From positions 2,914,001 through 2,978,000 of the forward strand of contig NZ_JBBOCT010000001.1 of NCBI RefSeq assembly GCF_038002605.1: 64,000 nt of DNA, read 5' to 3'. How positions within the stretch are numbered: position 1 is the first letter of the stretch; every line of letters begins with the position of its first letter. The notes under the pieces were generated by a model. It saw nothing but the letters and a program-made list of their open reading frames with translations. It was not told the DNA's origin and ran no database searches. This document shows positions 35,585 through 45,488 of the stretch, one piece after another. The position numbers were made by a program, and so were the translations under genes. The stretch is from Bacillus sp. FSL K6-3431. Its GTDB lineage: Bacteria > Bacillota > Bacilli > Bacillales > Bacillaceae_C.

Positions 35585-37090
35585 ATGATTTTCTTGTTTT
35601 TTGTATGTATCGTGCTTTTGATTTTTTTCATATATAAAAACTTAAGAAGTTCGTCTGTATTTTATTTAAGTACATTAACGATTGGCTGGATTTTGGCTTA
35701 TACTTCTTTTACTCTCTACTTGTCGAAGTTCAATTACTATTTTAATATTGTTAATCAGTTTATTGATTTTAGTCCTGGTACGTGGAATAACCTCGTTCTA
35801 CAAAACTTCCATGCGGATACATTAATTCGCCTCTTTAATTTCGGAATTGTTCTTTTTTATTTTTCCTTCTTAAGTTTCGCTATTTCTTTCGTAAGTACGC
35901 TGAAAATGAAAAGAAAGCAAGTCTATTTATATTTAATCTTAGGCGTTATCGGCATTATTCAATTTGTATATTACGATCCAAGTATTCATCTGATGCTTCA
36001 GGATTATGCGGTCGATACGGATAAGCTTCAAGAATACCAGTTATACAGCCATACTGGGGATATCATCTTTCAATCTATCAATTTCTTACACCTTATAGGA
36101 GGATTCGCTTTATTTTCCCATCATTTCGTTCTTTATTATAAGTTAAGATATATCCGCCATTACACGCTTTATAATGTCATCAGTCTTATTCCGCTAACAT
36201 TCGTGCACTTGCTTATGTTTAATTGGGCTCCCATTAACTTTGTGAAGACTACGTTTAGCAGAAACTATACAAACTATATGCAGCCGCCAATCAATTTGTT
36301 TTTAGTTGAATATCGCTTTTTTCCCTTGATTGCTCTATTTGCAATCGGCATCATGATCTACAATGTATTTAAATATAAGTCGATTGAGGCGCATTATTCG
36401 AGCATTAATATTATTACAAAGAAAAAAATCGATACGGCTTCACTAGGAGTAAAAGCATTCACACATGCCATCAAAAACCATCTGCTTGCCATTCGTTCTG
36501 AAGCAGAATATTTACAGGAAAAGTTCGCTGATGATGAGGATGCATTATATAGCTTGAAATTGATGATAAACTCCTGTGAAACGTCCTTTCAAAGTATCGA
36601 TGAAGCAAACCATAAGCTAAAACATATTACATTGAATATGAAGGCAGCTTCTTTGACCGTGCCGATTGAAAAAGCAATTGATCGTTTCCATACCAAATCC
36701 ATGAACGCCACGATTCATTACAAACAACCGAGTCGAGACATCATGGTCTATATCGATGAAGAACATTTTCATGAGGCTATACATAATATTCTTAAAAATT
36801 CAGTGGAAGCTGTTGCACATCGCAAAGGAGATATTTGGATCAGTATTAAAGAGGTGGGTCAATGGGGGACTGTGACAATCGTGGATAACGGTACGGGCAT
36901 CGCTGCTGAAAATGTGGATGAAATATTCACGCCTTTTTTTTCAACAAAACCAACCATTACTAATTGGGGAATCGGTCTTTCATTTTGTCATAAAGTGATT
37001 ACGGCCCATGATGGGAAAATTGAAGTTACCAGCGAGAAAGGAAAATCAACTCAATTTGATATTTTATTACCTCTTTTTAAAAGGGTATAA
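35585..37090 (+). CDS. Membrane sensor histidine kinase with multi-helix input domain
   Basis: A 501-residue kinase. The N-terminal ~265 residues hold about seven hydrophobic helices that form the sensor. The phosphoacceptor is probably H294 in AFTHAIKNHLLAI. The ATPase domain shows the N box (HNILKNSVEAV), G1 (VDNGTGIA), F box (FTPFFSTKP) and G2 (NWGIGLSF). ATG 35585 is preceded by AGGAG at eight bases; an in-frame start at 35561 lacks a site. No response regulator follows: the nearest one is at 41531, past the PL8 lyase gene on the opposite strand. The pair therefore probably works together and controls the lyase and importer 3 (inference). The signal is unknown. Confidence 0.88.
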   Translation: MIFLFFVCIVLLIFFIYKNLRSSSVFYLSTLTIGWILAYTSFTLYLSKFNYYFNIVNQFIDFSPGTWNNLVLQNFHADTLIRLFNFGIVLFYFSFLSFAISFVSTLKMKRKQVYLYLILGVIGIIQFVYYDPSIHLMLQDYAVDTDKLQEYQLYSHTGDIIFQSINFLHLIGGFALFSHHFVLYYKLRYIRHYTLYNVISLIPLTFVHLLMFNWAPINFVKTTFSRNYTNYMQPPINLFLVEYRFFPLIALFAIGIMIYNVFKYKSIEAHYSSINIITKKKIDTASLGVKAFTHAIKNHLLAIRSEAEYLQEKFADDEDALYSLKLMINSCETSFQSIDEANHKLKHITLNMKAASLTVPIEKAIDRFHTKSMNATIHYKQPSRDIMVYIDEEHFHEAIHNILKNSVEAVAHRKGDIWISIKEVGQWGTVTIVDNGTGIAAENVDEIFTPFFSTKPTITNWGIGLSFCHKVITAHDGKIEVTSEKGKSTQFDILLPLFKRV

Positions 37091-37091
37091 A

Positions 37092-37164
37092 AAAAGCCCC
37101 CTTGGGTAGCTATTCCAAACGTCTTTATGATCTATCGTGCTTTTATTATACAAAAAAGGGGCTG
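37092..37164. terminator. Hairpin between kinase and PL8 lyase
   Basis: AAGCCCCCTT and AAAAAGGGGCT pair over a long loop between two convergent genes, with A- and T-rich flanks. Weakly canonical. Confidence 0.4.
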
Positions 37165-37245
37165 CCCACCTAAATCGCCATTTATCTGACTTATGGAACA
37201 GCCCGCCTCGAATTCGTTATTACAATCCACCATTCTTCTTTAAGA

Positions 37246-40200
37246 TTACTTCATTTTCAAACTGCCTTGGAAAGCTTGATCGTTAATTTCTATTGCTGGT
37301 TCCCTATCTTCTGCTTCACCTGTCCATACACGGACTGAAAGCTGCGACGATGATTTTGATATGATGTTCATTATCAACTGTACCGTATATATATTATTGT
37401 TTTTATCGAAAGCTTTTGCTTTTATTTCAGCATGATTTTTATCGAATCTGAGCAATTCGGCTTCCTTCAAATCTAAATGCAGCCCTTGAGGAGTAATATG
37501 AATACTGGCATTCCCAACTACTTTATTGTCTGCTCCAGTTGTCCATTTACTTTTAATATGCAATTTCTTTCCAGGCTCGATTTTTTTTGGAAGCACGACA
37601 TGACCGTTTGCTTGGATTGTAATACCTGGCTTTATTGGTTCGGGACTGTCGCTAGTCATTTGAAGCTTAGCTGTGAACGATTCACCCTGGGCTTGATTCA
37701 CATTTACTTCTAGTTTTATTAACTTATTGACTTGTTCTATTTTAATATTTTCATCTACTTCCAATACTTGGACCATTTGTCCATCAATATCGATGTCAAT
37801 TACCCCTTTATTCTTCATCGTTGGGTCAGAAACAGCAATCTCAACAACTCCATCTTTCTCTTGGATTGTAACGGATGCTTTTTGATACACTGTGAGTGGT
37901 CCGACCGTTTGCTTTTCATCATTCCAGAAGTTTGCACCTGTAATATTTCCCTTGACGTCCTGTACAGCTTGAACAGCTGAATCGTTTCTTAAAATTTGAA
38001 CATCAGGTTGTTTGACGTACTTCTCGATTTGCTTTTGGCTTTGTCCTGGAAGAAGAACATACGAATATGTGTCATTATCAGGATTGATGCCATGATCAAA
38101 CCACATGGTTGCGTAGGATCTCTTTATGGAGTCAGCTGGTTCACCATAATTAATATCTTTCCAAGCGCCAGTACGTTCTTCTTTTTTAACTGTTAGTGCT
38201 TTTCCCTTTGGGAAATAATAGCCGATATCCGCGCCTTCAACATTCCCTTCAAGAAAAGCCCACTCGGCATCAATTATTTGCTCCTCGCCGCTTAAATCAG
38301 GTGCTTCACCATTAATAACAAGTTTATTAGAACCATCATCCCGAATCTTTCGATTTTCCACGATCGTTTCTATATTCCGTTCTTCGTCGCTATTAATGCC
38401 TGAGCCAAGCGCAACAATTTCATCATCGAACATAAACCAAGATTTTTTCGCAGTGAGTGAACTATTCCACCCTTTATAAGACATGCCGGTTGTTCCAAAG
38501 CGAGCGTTTAATGTTGAACCACCGACCCATGTTTCAGATGAAGTGTGTTCCCCACTTCCGTCCGCTCTTTTCATCGTATCGACTGTTGTTCCCGGCATCC
38601 GGTAAGGATCCACTGTCGGCCAAAACTCATTGCTGTATTGGCCTAAATCTGCATTGTATAAATACGTCATGCCGTCACCTGTATACCAGCCCTTACGATT
38701 TTCGTTGTTCATATCTTCATAGTTTTGAATGCGGTCTGAATACATACTGATTCCAAAAGCATAGCCTGGTTTTCTGTGGACTACACGGTCCATTGCTGCA
38801 AATGTCTTATGAAAGTCGAGATCTCCCCTTGCTGTTACTTGTTGGTTATCCAACAGCTGCTTTGCCAAGGTCATATCCCGGAAATTCCCTTCATTCTCAA
38901 TATAATTTGAAAATGTATCTTCTTGCAGCCAGTATTTTGCCATTCGCTCGTATTTTTCAGCAAATGGTTCTGGTGCAAATTGTGCCATTCGTATTACACT
39001 TTTAATGATTGTATGACCTGCAATATGGTCCTGAAGGAAGCTCCTGGATATCGCTCTGCCTCTCACCATATCCATTAAAGCGCCTTTATACATAAAGAGC
39101 TCATAGGCATTTTCTATCCACTTATACACATTATTTACTTTAGGATCAGTAACGTCCCAAGTAGAATCGCTTAATAGATCTAGTAGTACAGTCAAGCCTT
39201 CGATTAAGACAATCCCGTATGACCCGTTATAGGCTATATTTTCATGTTGCACAAAGGAGCCATCTTTATAAAAACCGTCCCCTTCCGTGACATTTTCAAA
39301 GGTCTGACTAAGTGCATCACGTGCTGAAGCAATTTTATCTGCATCCTTCACTATGACCCCACGGACTCCTACTACTTTACTAACATCAATACGGTTCGCC
39401 CCAACGGCTTCGCGGTAATTTCCAGGAGTAGTTGCTCCAGATTTCGTCGGATCAGGCTGAAAATGATCCACAACTTTTAAATATCGATGTACGGTGTCTT
39501 TATCCATATAATCATATAAAAGAACCATGATATTATTTAATTCATTAGGTACACCAATTTCCCAATGCCACCAATTGCTGTACTGAACGATATTTTCGTT
39601 ATATTGGTTTTGATATAACCACTCAAGTGCCGATAGAATATCCTGCAATAATGCCGGATTACGATAAAGTGATGAATGTTCATTAGCAAAAGCATGAGCC
39701 ATTGCAGTTAGATTACGGTAATTGGCTCTTATGTCCGCGGAATCATCTTTACTGGAAAAATCAGTCCACAGATATGAACGGTTTTCATTTTTGACCATAC
39801 TTTTCCACGTTTTCTCTGCTGTTTTTGTTTTGTTTTCAATGACCTCAACCATACGTTCATTCGTTGCATCAAAGTAGTCAAGACTTGTGATCTGACTTTC
39901 CCATTTTTTACGAAGTTGGTCATATTCGTCCTGCTCAGTATCTATCACAGTAATCTGGCTCTCACTTTTGATCCTTCCATCTTCTGTCTCGACCGTAATA
40001 GTAGCGGTTCCTGCAAAATGTGCTTCTACAATACCTTTTTGTACAGATGCTACTTCTTTATTTGAAGAACCCCAGATCAACTTTTCTGTATTCGCATTTT
40101 GGGGAGTAGTACTTGCATTTAGTAAACGGACTTGACCTGATTCCAATTTGAGTTCTTTAGGATGTAATTCAATCTCCTCAATAGCAGGGGCTTCTATCCC

Positions 40201-41028
40201 ATCCTTCCCGACAACTTTTACAAGACTGCTAGCAGATAATCCATTATCTGTGGAAGCAGTAATTACAGCCTCACCTGCTCCAAGTCCAGTCACAGTGCCG
40301 TTTTCAACTGTGGCAACTGTTTCATCTGTAGATGACCAAGAAATGGCTGAACTAGTATCAACAGGATCCACCTGTACATTCAATAATGCTGTTTCTCCCT
40401 CTTTAAGGATCATTTCACTCTGTTCAATCCCGATCGATTGTGCGGGATTGATTAATTCTAATGAAACATCATCAAACATAGCTGTACCAGTTCCCGTTTC
40501 AAAAAAGAGCTGTACCCGAATGCTATCTGCATTAACTGGGATTTTCAATTCCATTTTGATCTGCGACCAATCATGAGTGCCTGTCAGTCGATTGGAATAT
40601 AGCAAGTCAAGCTGCTGATTACCTTCATACAAAACAACTCTCATTCTTACACCTTGACTGCTAACAATATCCTCTGTTTTTACCCAAGTGCTAAGCGTAT
40701 ATGACTTCCCGCCTTCGACAGACACATCCTGTGAAACGGCTGCTCTACCATTATCAATAGCGGAAAATTTCAATCCGTAATCGCCTGTGTAGCTTGCATC
40801 ATTTGATATCGACACAATAGGGCTTCCCATTGGTTTCCACACACTCCACTTTGAAACTCCTAATTGATCCCAACCTGTGTTTGCGATTTCAGTCTCTTCA
40901 AAGCTAGTGTTGAGTAATGGCTTTGATTCACTTGCACGCACACCATGCACATTTACTACCATTACCAGTAGTAAGGAAAGGCTACTAATAATAGATAAGC
41001 CCTTTTTCATCAACTGCTTCCTATTCAT
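37246..41028 (-). CDS. Secreted polysaccharide lyase family 8 (hyaluronate/chondroitin lyase type)
   Basis: A 1260-residue exported enzyme. Signal peptide 1-33; carbohydrate-binding beta-sandwich about 36-195 (LLNTSFEE, TGTAMFDDVSLE); two Big2-type Ig domains at about 197-272 and 282-363; PL8 alpha/alpha toroid from about 370; then beta-sandwich domains. The catalytic triad is N545 (VGANRIDVSKV), H595 (FVQHENIAY) and Y604 (NGSYG). The spacing of 50 and 9 residues equals that of streptococcal hyaluronate lyase. The aromatic patch is NWWHWE (486-490). It beta-eliminates uronic-acid-containing glycosaminoglycans (hyaluronan or chondroitin), and xanthan is the other PL8 substrate. No LPXTG or S-layer anchor is present. 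The promoter carries the 59-bp element shared with importer 3. Confidence 0.92.
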   Translation of the reverse strand: MNRKQLMKKGLSIISSLSLLLVMVVNVHGVRASESKPLLNTSFEETEIANTGWDQLGVSKWSVWKPMGSPIVSISNDASYTGDYGLKFSAIDNGRAAVSQDVSVEGGKSYTLSTWVKTEDIVSSQGVRMRVVLYEGNQQLDLLYSNRLTGTHDWSQIKMELKIPVNADSIRVQLFFETGTGTAMFDDVSLELINPAQSIGIEQSEMILKEGETALLNVQVDPVDTSSAISWSSTDETVATVENGTVTGLGAGEAVITASTDNGLSASSLVKVVGKDGIEAPAIEEIELHPKELKLESGQVRLLNASTTPQNANTEKLIWGSSNKEVASVQKGIVEAHFAGTATITVETEDGRIKSESQITVIDTEQDEYDQLRKKWESQITSLDYFDATNERMVEVIENKTKTAEKTWKSMVKNENRSYLWTDFSSKDDSADIRANYRNLTAMAHAFANEHSSLYRNPALLQDILSALEWLYQNQYNENIVQYSNWWHWEIGVPNELNNIMVLLYDYMDKDTVHRYLKVVDHFQPDPTKSGATTPGNYREAVGANRIDVSKVVGVRGVIVKDADKIASARDALSQTFENVTEGDGFYKDGSFVQHENIAYNGSYGIVLIEGLTVLLDLLSDSTWDVTDPKVNNVYKWIENAYELFMYKGALMDMVRGRAISRSFLQDHIAGHTIIKSVIRMAQFAPEPFAEKYERMAKYWLQEDTFSNYIENEGNFRDMTLAKQLLDNQQVTARGDLDFHKTFAAMDRVVHRKPGYAFGISMYSDRIQNYEDMNNENRKGWYTGDGMTYLYNADLGQYSNEFWPTVDPYRMPGTTVDTMKRADGSGEHTSSETWVGGSTLNARFGTTGMSYKGWNSSLTAKKSWFMFDDEIVALGSGINSDEERNIETIVENRKIRDDGSNKLVINGEAPDLSGEEQIIDAEWAFLEGNVEGADIGYYFPKGKALTVKKEERTGAWKDINYGEPADSIKRSYATMWFDHGINPDNDTYSYVLLPGQSQKQIEKYVKQPDVQILRNDSAVQAVQDVKGNITGANFWNDEKQTVGPLTVYQKASVTIQEKDGVVEIAVSDPTMKNKGVIDIDIDGQMVQVLEVDENIKIEQVNKLIKLEVNVNQAQGESFTAKLQMTSDSPEPIKPGITIQANGHVVLPKKIEPGKKLHIKSKWTTGADNKVVGNASIHITPQGLHLDLKEAELLRFDKNHAEIKAKAFDKNNNIYTVQLIMNIISKSSSQLSVRVWTGEAEDREPAIEINDQAFQGSLKMK

Positions 41029-41185
41029 TGGTTTCTCTCCCCTATCCCTAAAGTTTTAGGGTTAATTATCATTTTCCTGCCTTTTTAAGCAACTTGGAAT
41101 CATTCGATACAAAGTTCATCCACTATATATATCAGAATATACAGATAATTAAACTCACCATCTTTCTTTTCAAAAAGTAACATTA

Positions 41186-41244
41186 GTGTATAATAATTGT
41201 AAGGGGTTTCATCAATAAGGCTAAGTGGAAAATATTATCCCCCC
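41186..41244 (-). promoter_or_regulatory. 59-bp composite promoter element, copy 2 (PL8 lyase)
   Basis: The partner of 35056-35114. TGTAAGGGGTTTCA is at 41198-41211 and the C-run ends at 41244. Read toward the lyase it continues into TTATTATACA, a -10-like sequence, about 160 bases before the ATG. The region 41029-41185 holds the leader and shows no gene; 41245-41530 leads to the response regulator and contains GGGGGTGTAAACTGTACCACCC at 41482-41503, which I cannot assign. Confidence 0.7.
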
Positions 41245-41530
41245 ATAAATAGACTTTATATATTCTTCTATTATAAATCCAATCTCTTATACTATATGTT
41301 TCATTATGTTTCAGCCACAGTGCAACTGAAAGAAGCAAAGGAAACGTCTCCAAAATTGTTTTTAAACAAGGTTAAAGGCGTGCGCATTCACAGTAGTAGC
41401 TTTTCAAAAACTACACGCAGACTTTCATTTTACATATGTATCTTTATGGATTAAAAGGTCATCAAATACTTTCATTAACAAAAGGGGGTGTAAACTGTAC
41501 CACCCTGATATATGTGTTGGAGGGAATCTA

Positions 41531-42214
41531 TTGGAAACTATTAGTATATTAATTGCAGATGATATGGAAGCCCACCGCAGGCGGCTTGAGAGGATTATAG
41601 GCAGTCAAGCAAAGCTAACGCTAACCGCTTCTGCCAAAAGTGGATATGAAGCAATTGCGTTTGCCGCAATCAAAAAACCTGACATTGTTTTAATGGATAT
41701 CGAAATGGAAAGCCAAATGGCAGGGATTAAAGCAGCGGCAGAAATTCATAAAATCTTTCCGGATACCAAAATCATTATGTTAACTGTACATCATGATAAT
41801 AATATCGTATTTGCAGCTTTTCAGTCAGGCATCATTGATTACTTAATAAAATCCGCTCCAAAAGAAGAAATTCTAGAAGCAATATATTCCGCTGCTAATA
41901 ACCAATCCCCTATTCGCCCAATTATTGCAGGGAAAATTAGAGAAGAATTCGCTCGTATCAAAAAATCAGAAGATCATTTAACGGAATTTTTCAAAATCAT
42001 TGCTACACTTACCCCATCAGAGCTAGAAGTATTAAAACTGCTTTGCAGTGGCTTAAAAAGAAGAGAAATTGCAAAAGAGCGTGCTGTAGAAATAGATACC
42101 GTAAAAAAACAGGTTACTAGTTTACTGAGGAAATTTGATAGGATAAGTACAAAAGAAATTGTGGAAGAAGTAAATGAGCTAAAACTATTCGATATGATTA
42201 AAGATATTTCATAA
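41531..42214 (+). CDS. NarL/LuxR-type response regulator
   Basis: A 227-residue regulator. The receiver domain has D10-D11 and phosphoacceptor D56 (IVLMDIEME), with the switch threonine/serine in MLTVHH and lysine in LIKSAPKEE. The C-terminal LuxR-type HTH is at about 158-205 (TPSELEVLKLLCSGLKRREIA). A TTG start at 41531 follows TTGGAGGG. It is the only NarL-type regulator here and flanks the PL8 lyase opposite the orphan kinase at 35.6 kb. The likely targets are the duplicated 59-bp elements. It is convergent with the GH123/agaS operon. Confidence 0.88.
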   Translation: METISILIADDMEAHRRRLERIIGSQAKLTLTASAKSGYEAIAFAAIKKPDIVLMDIEMESQMAGIKAAAEIHKIFPDTKIIMLTVHHDNNIVFAAFQSGIIDYLIKSAPKEEILEAIYSAANNQSPIRPIIAGKIREEFARIKKSEDHLTEFFKIIATLTPSELEVLKLLCSGLKRREIAKERAVEIDTVKKQVTSLLRKFDRISTKEIVEEVNELKLFDMIKDIS

Positions 42215-42222
42215 CGAAATAA

Positions 42223-42254
42223 AACGAAGGAGCAGCAAAAAGCGCCCCTTCGTT
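42223..42254. terminator. Bidirectional terminator
   Basis: AACGAAGG-AGC / GC-GCCCCTTCGTT hairpin with A-rich and T-rich flanks between the convergent response regulator and GH123 genes. Confidence 0.7.
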
Positions 42255-42296
42255 ATGTATTCTTAGCCTCCAAATCGTTTCTTTCTCAAGCTCAAT

Positions 42297-43940
42297 TTAG
42301 GATAGAGCTTCTTCAATTGCTGTATTTATTTCTTCTCTTATGTTAAAAATATATGCACCTTCTTTAGGATACTCTGTAAATGTAATCTTTTCATTTTTTT
42401 CAATGATGTCCATTACATATTGTTTTCCTTTCAGTTCTTCCAGCCACTGAAACGCCCGTAGATCTTGCAATGCCTGATAAAAGACTCTTAAGCGGATAGA
42501 TGGAATTGCTTCTCCATTTTCCCCTGGATAGACGAGGAACGGGTCACCAGATGGAAAACCTTTTTTAGCGTCAGTAACTAAGTAAGGATCAATCGGTTCA
42601 ATGGAATATTGACTATTGTAAAAGTTATAACCCCAATGTAGGAACCCTTCTATGTCATATTTAAATAGTTGAGTAGCAATAATTCGGTTTCTGTAAGAAG
42701 GCATTGCCATGAATCGATTACTCACATCTTTGTTTTGTGAACAACAATAATAAGTCCATAAATTTGGTACATTATGATCGATGAATGGTTGAATATGGTC
42801 CGATGCTACTATTGGTTTCGTCACAATCCCCTTTTCGTAAAAGGAATAATTGCTTAAGGCATCAATAATAGTAAAGCCCTTAAGATAAGGCTCTGCCATT
42901 TCCTTGGCTTTTGAATATGTTTCAGTGTAATCTTCGTATGGTTCGTCAGAAATATGAAAATAAACATTTTCTTGCTCCCAATTTTCTTTTAGAAATGTAG
43001 TTAGAGATGGAAGAAAGGCATGTAAAAATACTCGATAGTCTTCACTATCTGCATGGACATCCCACCCGAATTTCCGTATTAGCTTTCCATCTTCCATAAT
43101 CATAATTTTCGGGGTGAATTCTGCTCCCCACTGGGTGAATAGATGGGCAATTTCAATATACTTTATATTAGAACGCTTACAAATATCCAACCATTTTTTC
43201 AGTAGCGTAAAGTCAAAAATATATTCGTTATTTTCCAAAGATATTTGAACAAGTTGAACCGTTGTTCTCTCTCCACCAACTTTAGTATCTAATGGCGGTG
43301 TGAACACAGGGGTAAGAAGCATATTCATTCCATTTTCGCTAGCTATTCTAATAAAGTTCTCGATTATTCGCCAATGCTCTTCCGAAAACACTTCTACATG
43401 ATAATAATCTGCCAAGCAATCTGCATGAAACCATTCTGTATGGATCAGTTTTTGCTCGGGAAGCTGATGTGGGATCACATGGATATTCAACGTTTCTTTA
43501 AAGAGAATTTGATCTTCCTCATTAATTACCTGAACCATGATCGGCTTCTCACCATTAGCAACATGGTCTGGCTGGATATCAATCCAAATTGCATTCCAAC
43601 CATTTATCTCCAGTTCGATTGCCCCTTCGGAAACCGGCTCTAGTAGATCAGGAAATAATCCAGGAGTGATAGAAAGATAATTTTCATCATGCCGATCCTC
43701 GTATGCAGGTAAATCAGATGGGACACTTTTTACTTTGCTCAATGATTTTTTTACCGAATCGTCTGTTCTCACTTGAATCTTTACTTTTTGCTTCGCTTCA
43801 TCGTTGCAACGATAAGCGAGTTGAAAAGAAAATTGTTCGTTTTGAAAAAGTGTTGCATGCTTTAGTGATAATTTTGCTGGTTCGTTTGTTGAAAATACCT
43901 TTTCTAACGAGTCTACTAGGTGAAATTCAATATTCTTCAT
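42297..43940 (-). CDS. GH123-family hydrolase (DUF4091), probable beta-N-acetylgalactosaminidase
   Basis: A 547-residue protein. An N-terminal beta-sandwich (about 1-155) precedes a barrel domain of the DUF4091/GH123 family. The catalytic Asp-Glu pair is D332-E333 in HISDEPYEDY, as expected for substrate-assisted N-acetylgalactosaminidases. Other barrel motifs are HTEWFHADCLADYY and EIAHLFTQWGAEF. There is no signal peptide, so it should act inside the cell. It is the last gene of the operon agaS, aldolase, kinase, ROK, sulfatase 3, GH123, which fits release of GalNAc feeding the tagatose route. The start at 43940 follows GGAGG at six bases; an ATG directly before it is too close. It begins 22 bp after the sulfatase stop. 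Confidence 0.8.
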   Translation of the reverse strand: MKNIEFHLVDSLEKVFSTNEPAKLSLKHATLFQNEQFSFQLAYRCNDEAKQKVKIQVRTDDSVKKSLSKVKSVPSDLPAYEDRHDENYLSITPGLFPDLLEPVSEGAIELEINGWNAIWIDIQPDHVANGEKPIMVQVINEEDQILFKETLNIHVIPHQLPEQKLIHTEWFHADCLADYYHVEVFSEEHWRIIENFIRIASENGMNMLLTPVFTPPLDTKVGGERTTVQLVQISLENNEYIFDFTLLKKWLDICKRSNIKYIEIAHLFTQWGAEFTPKIMIMEDGKLIRKFGWDVHADSEDYRVFLHAFLPSLTTFLKENWEQENVYFHISDEPYEDYTETYSKAKEMAEPYLKGFTIIDALSNYSFYEKGIVTKPIVASDHIQPFIDHNVPNLWTYYCCSQNKDVSNRFMAMPSYRNRIIATQLFKYDIEGFLHWGYNFYNSQYSIEPIDPYLVTDAKKGFPSGDPFLVYPGENGEAIPSIRLRVFYQALQDLRAFQWLEELKGKQYVMDIIEKNEKITFTEYPKEGAYIFNIREEINTAIEEALS

Positions 43941-43962
43941 CATTTCCCTCCATCTTTTCAAA

Positions 43963-45474
43963 CTATGCATGCGCGACTCGCGGCATTGGCATTACTTCTT
44001 TGCCAAGCTCTGCCGACACATATTTCAACATTAGTTCCAGTTTTAAAGATTGATAATCTGGATTATGCCATAGATTGTTATATTCTTCTGGATCCGTTTG
44101 CAAATCAAATAAATCACCATATGTCTGATTATAATAAACCGTCAATTTATATCGATCATTCACATATGTCTTTTGGTGAATCGTCGTCGGTTCATGTCTA
44201 AATTCACATATGACATGATCCCTCACATACTCCTCTTCTCCACTCCACACTTGTGTTTGATCCATTCCGGTCATTTGAGTAGGAATGGAAATCCCAGCCA
44301 TATTTAAAAATGTCGGCGCAAGATCAACAAGGCTTTGCATAGCTTTTGATACTCTTCCTGCTGGTACTTGCTCAGGGTAGCGGACGATAAAAGGAACCTT
44401 GATCAAATCCTCATAATGAAAACCGCCTTTATATTGAAGCCCATGTTGGCCAAAAAAATGCCCATGATCACTTGTAAATACGATAATTGTATTGTCAGCA
44501 ATTCCAAGTTCATCAAGCTTATCGAGAATTTCTCCAATATATTTATCCATTAAGCTAATCATTCCATAATAAGTGGCCGTCAATTTTTTATGATCCTCTT
44601 CGCCTACATCTTTATGTGTGTGGTATCCATGAATGCCAAATCCAGTTTCTTGATAGGAAGAAAAATCCGGATTCTTTTCTTGTGTCATTTGAAAATGGGG
44701 CGGGTTTTGATCGTGCTCCCCTTCTTCCCCCCTTGGAATCGTTAACCGTTCAGGGTCATACATCGTATCCCACGGTTCTGGCACAAGATAAGGTGGATGA
44801 GGGTCAAAAAAGCTTGACCATAAAAAGAAGTTTTCATCATTTTGAACATACTGTTCTAGTAAAGAATTCGTCCGTTCTGCAATCCATGTATTATAATGAT
44901 ACTTTTCAGGGATGGCCCATTTATACTTTTCCTTGGGATCCATATTCCCTGTAGGTGCTAGAAAATAATCTCGCCAATTAGAACAACCCTTTTCTTCCAT
45001 CCACAACGCATAATGTTGCCCTACTAAATGTTCATTCGTATGATTTCTTGCAAGTTCCACTTTTTCAAATCCATAAAAGGAATCATCAAACTTCTTCCAA
45101 TACTCTAGATTACTTAACAATGGATACGATTCGATAGATGGATATTCTTCGGAATCCTTTGCTTGTTGAAAATGGGCCTTGCCGATCAATGCGGTTCGGT
45201 AATCATGTTCTTGGAATACTTCTCCAACTGTTAAGCGATCCTCTAATAACTTTGTTCCAAGTGTCCATGCACCATGCTGGCTTGGATAAGTACCTGTGAT
45301 AATCGATGCTCTTGTTGGCGTACAGGTAGGATTAGGGCAATAAGCTCGATCAAACATCGTTCCTTCTTGGACCAATCGATCTAAATTCGGCGTTTTGATC
45401 TCTGGATTAAAAGCTCCGATCGTATGAAAATGCTGCTGGTCGCTCGTAATTAATAAAACATTGGGTTTCTTCAT
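43963..45474 (-). CDS. Sulfatase 3, cysteine-type, cytoplasmic
   Basis: A 503-residue type I sulfatase with C51-T-P-T-R55 followed by ASIITG, TSDQQHFH and TSDHGHFFGQHG metal motifs, and GKAHFQ. No signal peptide. AGAGGTGG lies before the ATG at 45474; an in-frame start at 45528 adds a cysteine-rich 18-residue tail lying inside the ROK gene. Placed between the ROK kinase and the GH123 enzyme in the galactosamine operon, it probably removes a sulfate from GalNAc or an adjoining uronic acid (inference). Confidence 0.9.
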   Translation of the reverse strand: MKKPNVLLITSDQQHFHTIGAFNPEIKTPNLDRLVQEGTMFDRAYCPNPTCTPTRASIITGTYPSQHGAWTLGTKLLEDRLTVGEVFQEHDYRTALIGKAHFQQAKDSEEYPSIESYPLLSNLEYWKKFDDSFYGFEKVELARNHTNEHLVGQHYALWMEEKGCSNWRDYFLAPTGNMDPKEKYKWAIPEKYHYNTWIAERTNSLLEQYVQNDENFFLWSSFFDPHPPYLVPEPWDTMYDPERLTIPRGEEGEHDQNPPHFQMTQEKNPDFSSYQETGFGIHGYHTHKDVGEEDHKKLTATYYGMISLMDKYIGEILDKLDELGIADNTIIVFTSDHGHFFGQHGLQYKGGFHYEDLIKVPFIVRYPEQVPAGRVSKAMQSLVDLAPTFLNMAGISIPTQMTGMDQTQVWSGEEEYVRDHVICEFRHEPTTIHQKTYVNDRYKLTVYYNQTYGDLFDLQTDPEEYNNLWHNPDYQSLKLELMLKYVSAELGKEVMPMPRVAHA

Positions 45475-45488
45475 CAATAGCCACCTCT

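Noticed and set aside
42297..43940. Unknown DUF4091 protein
   Set aside because: The ISDEP Asp-Glu pair and barrel layout fit the GH123 catalytic domain, and the operon context supports a galactosaminidase.
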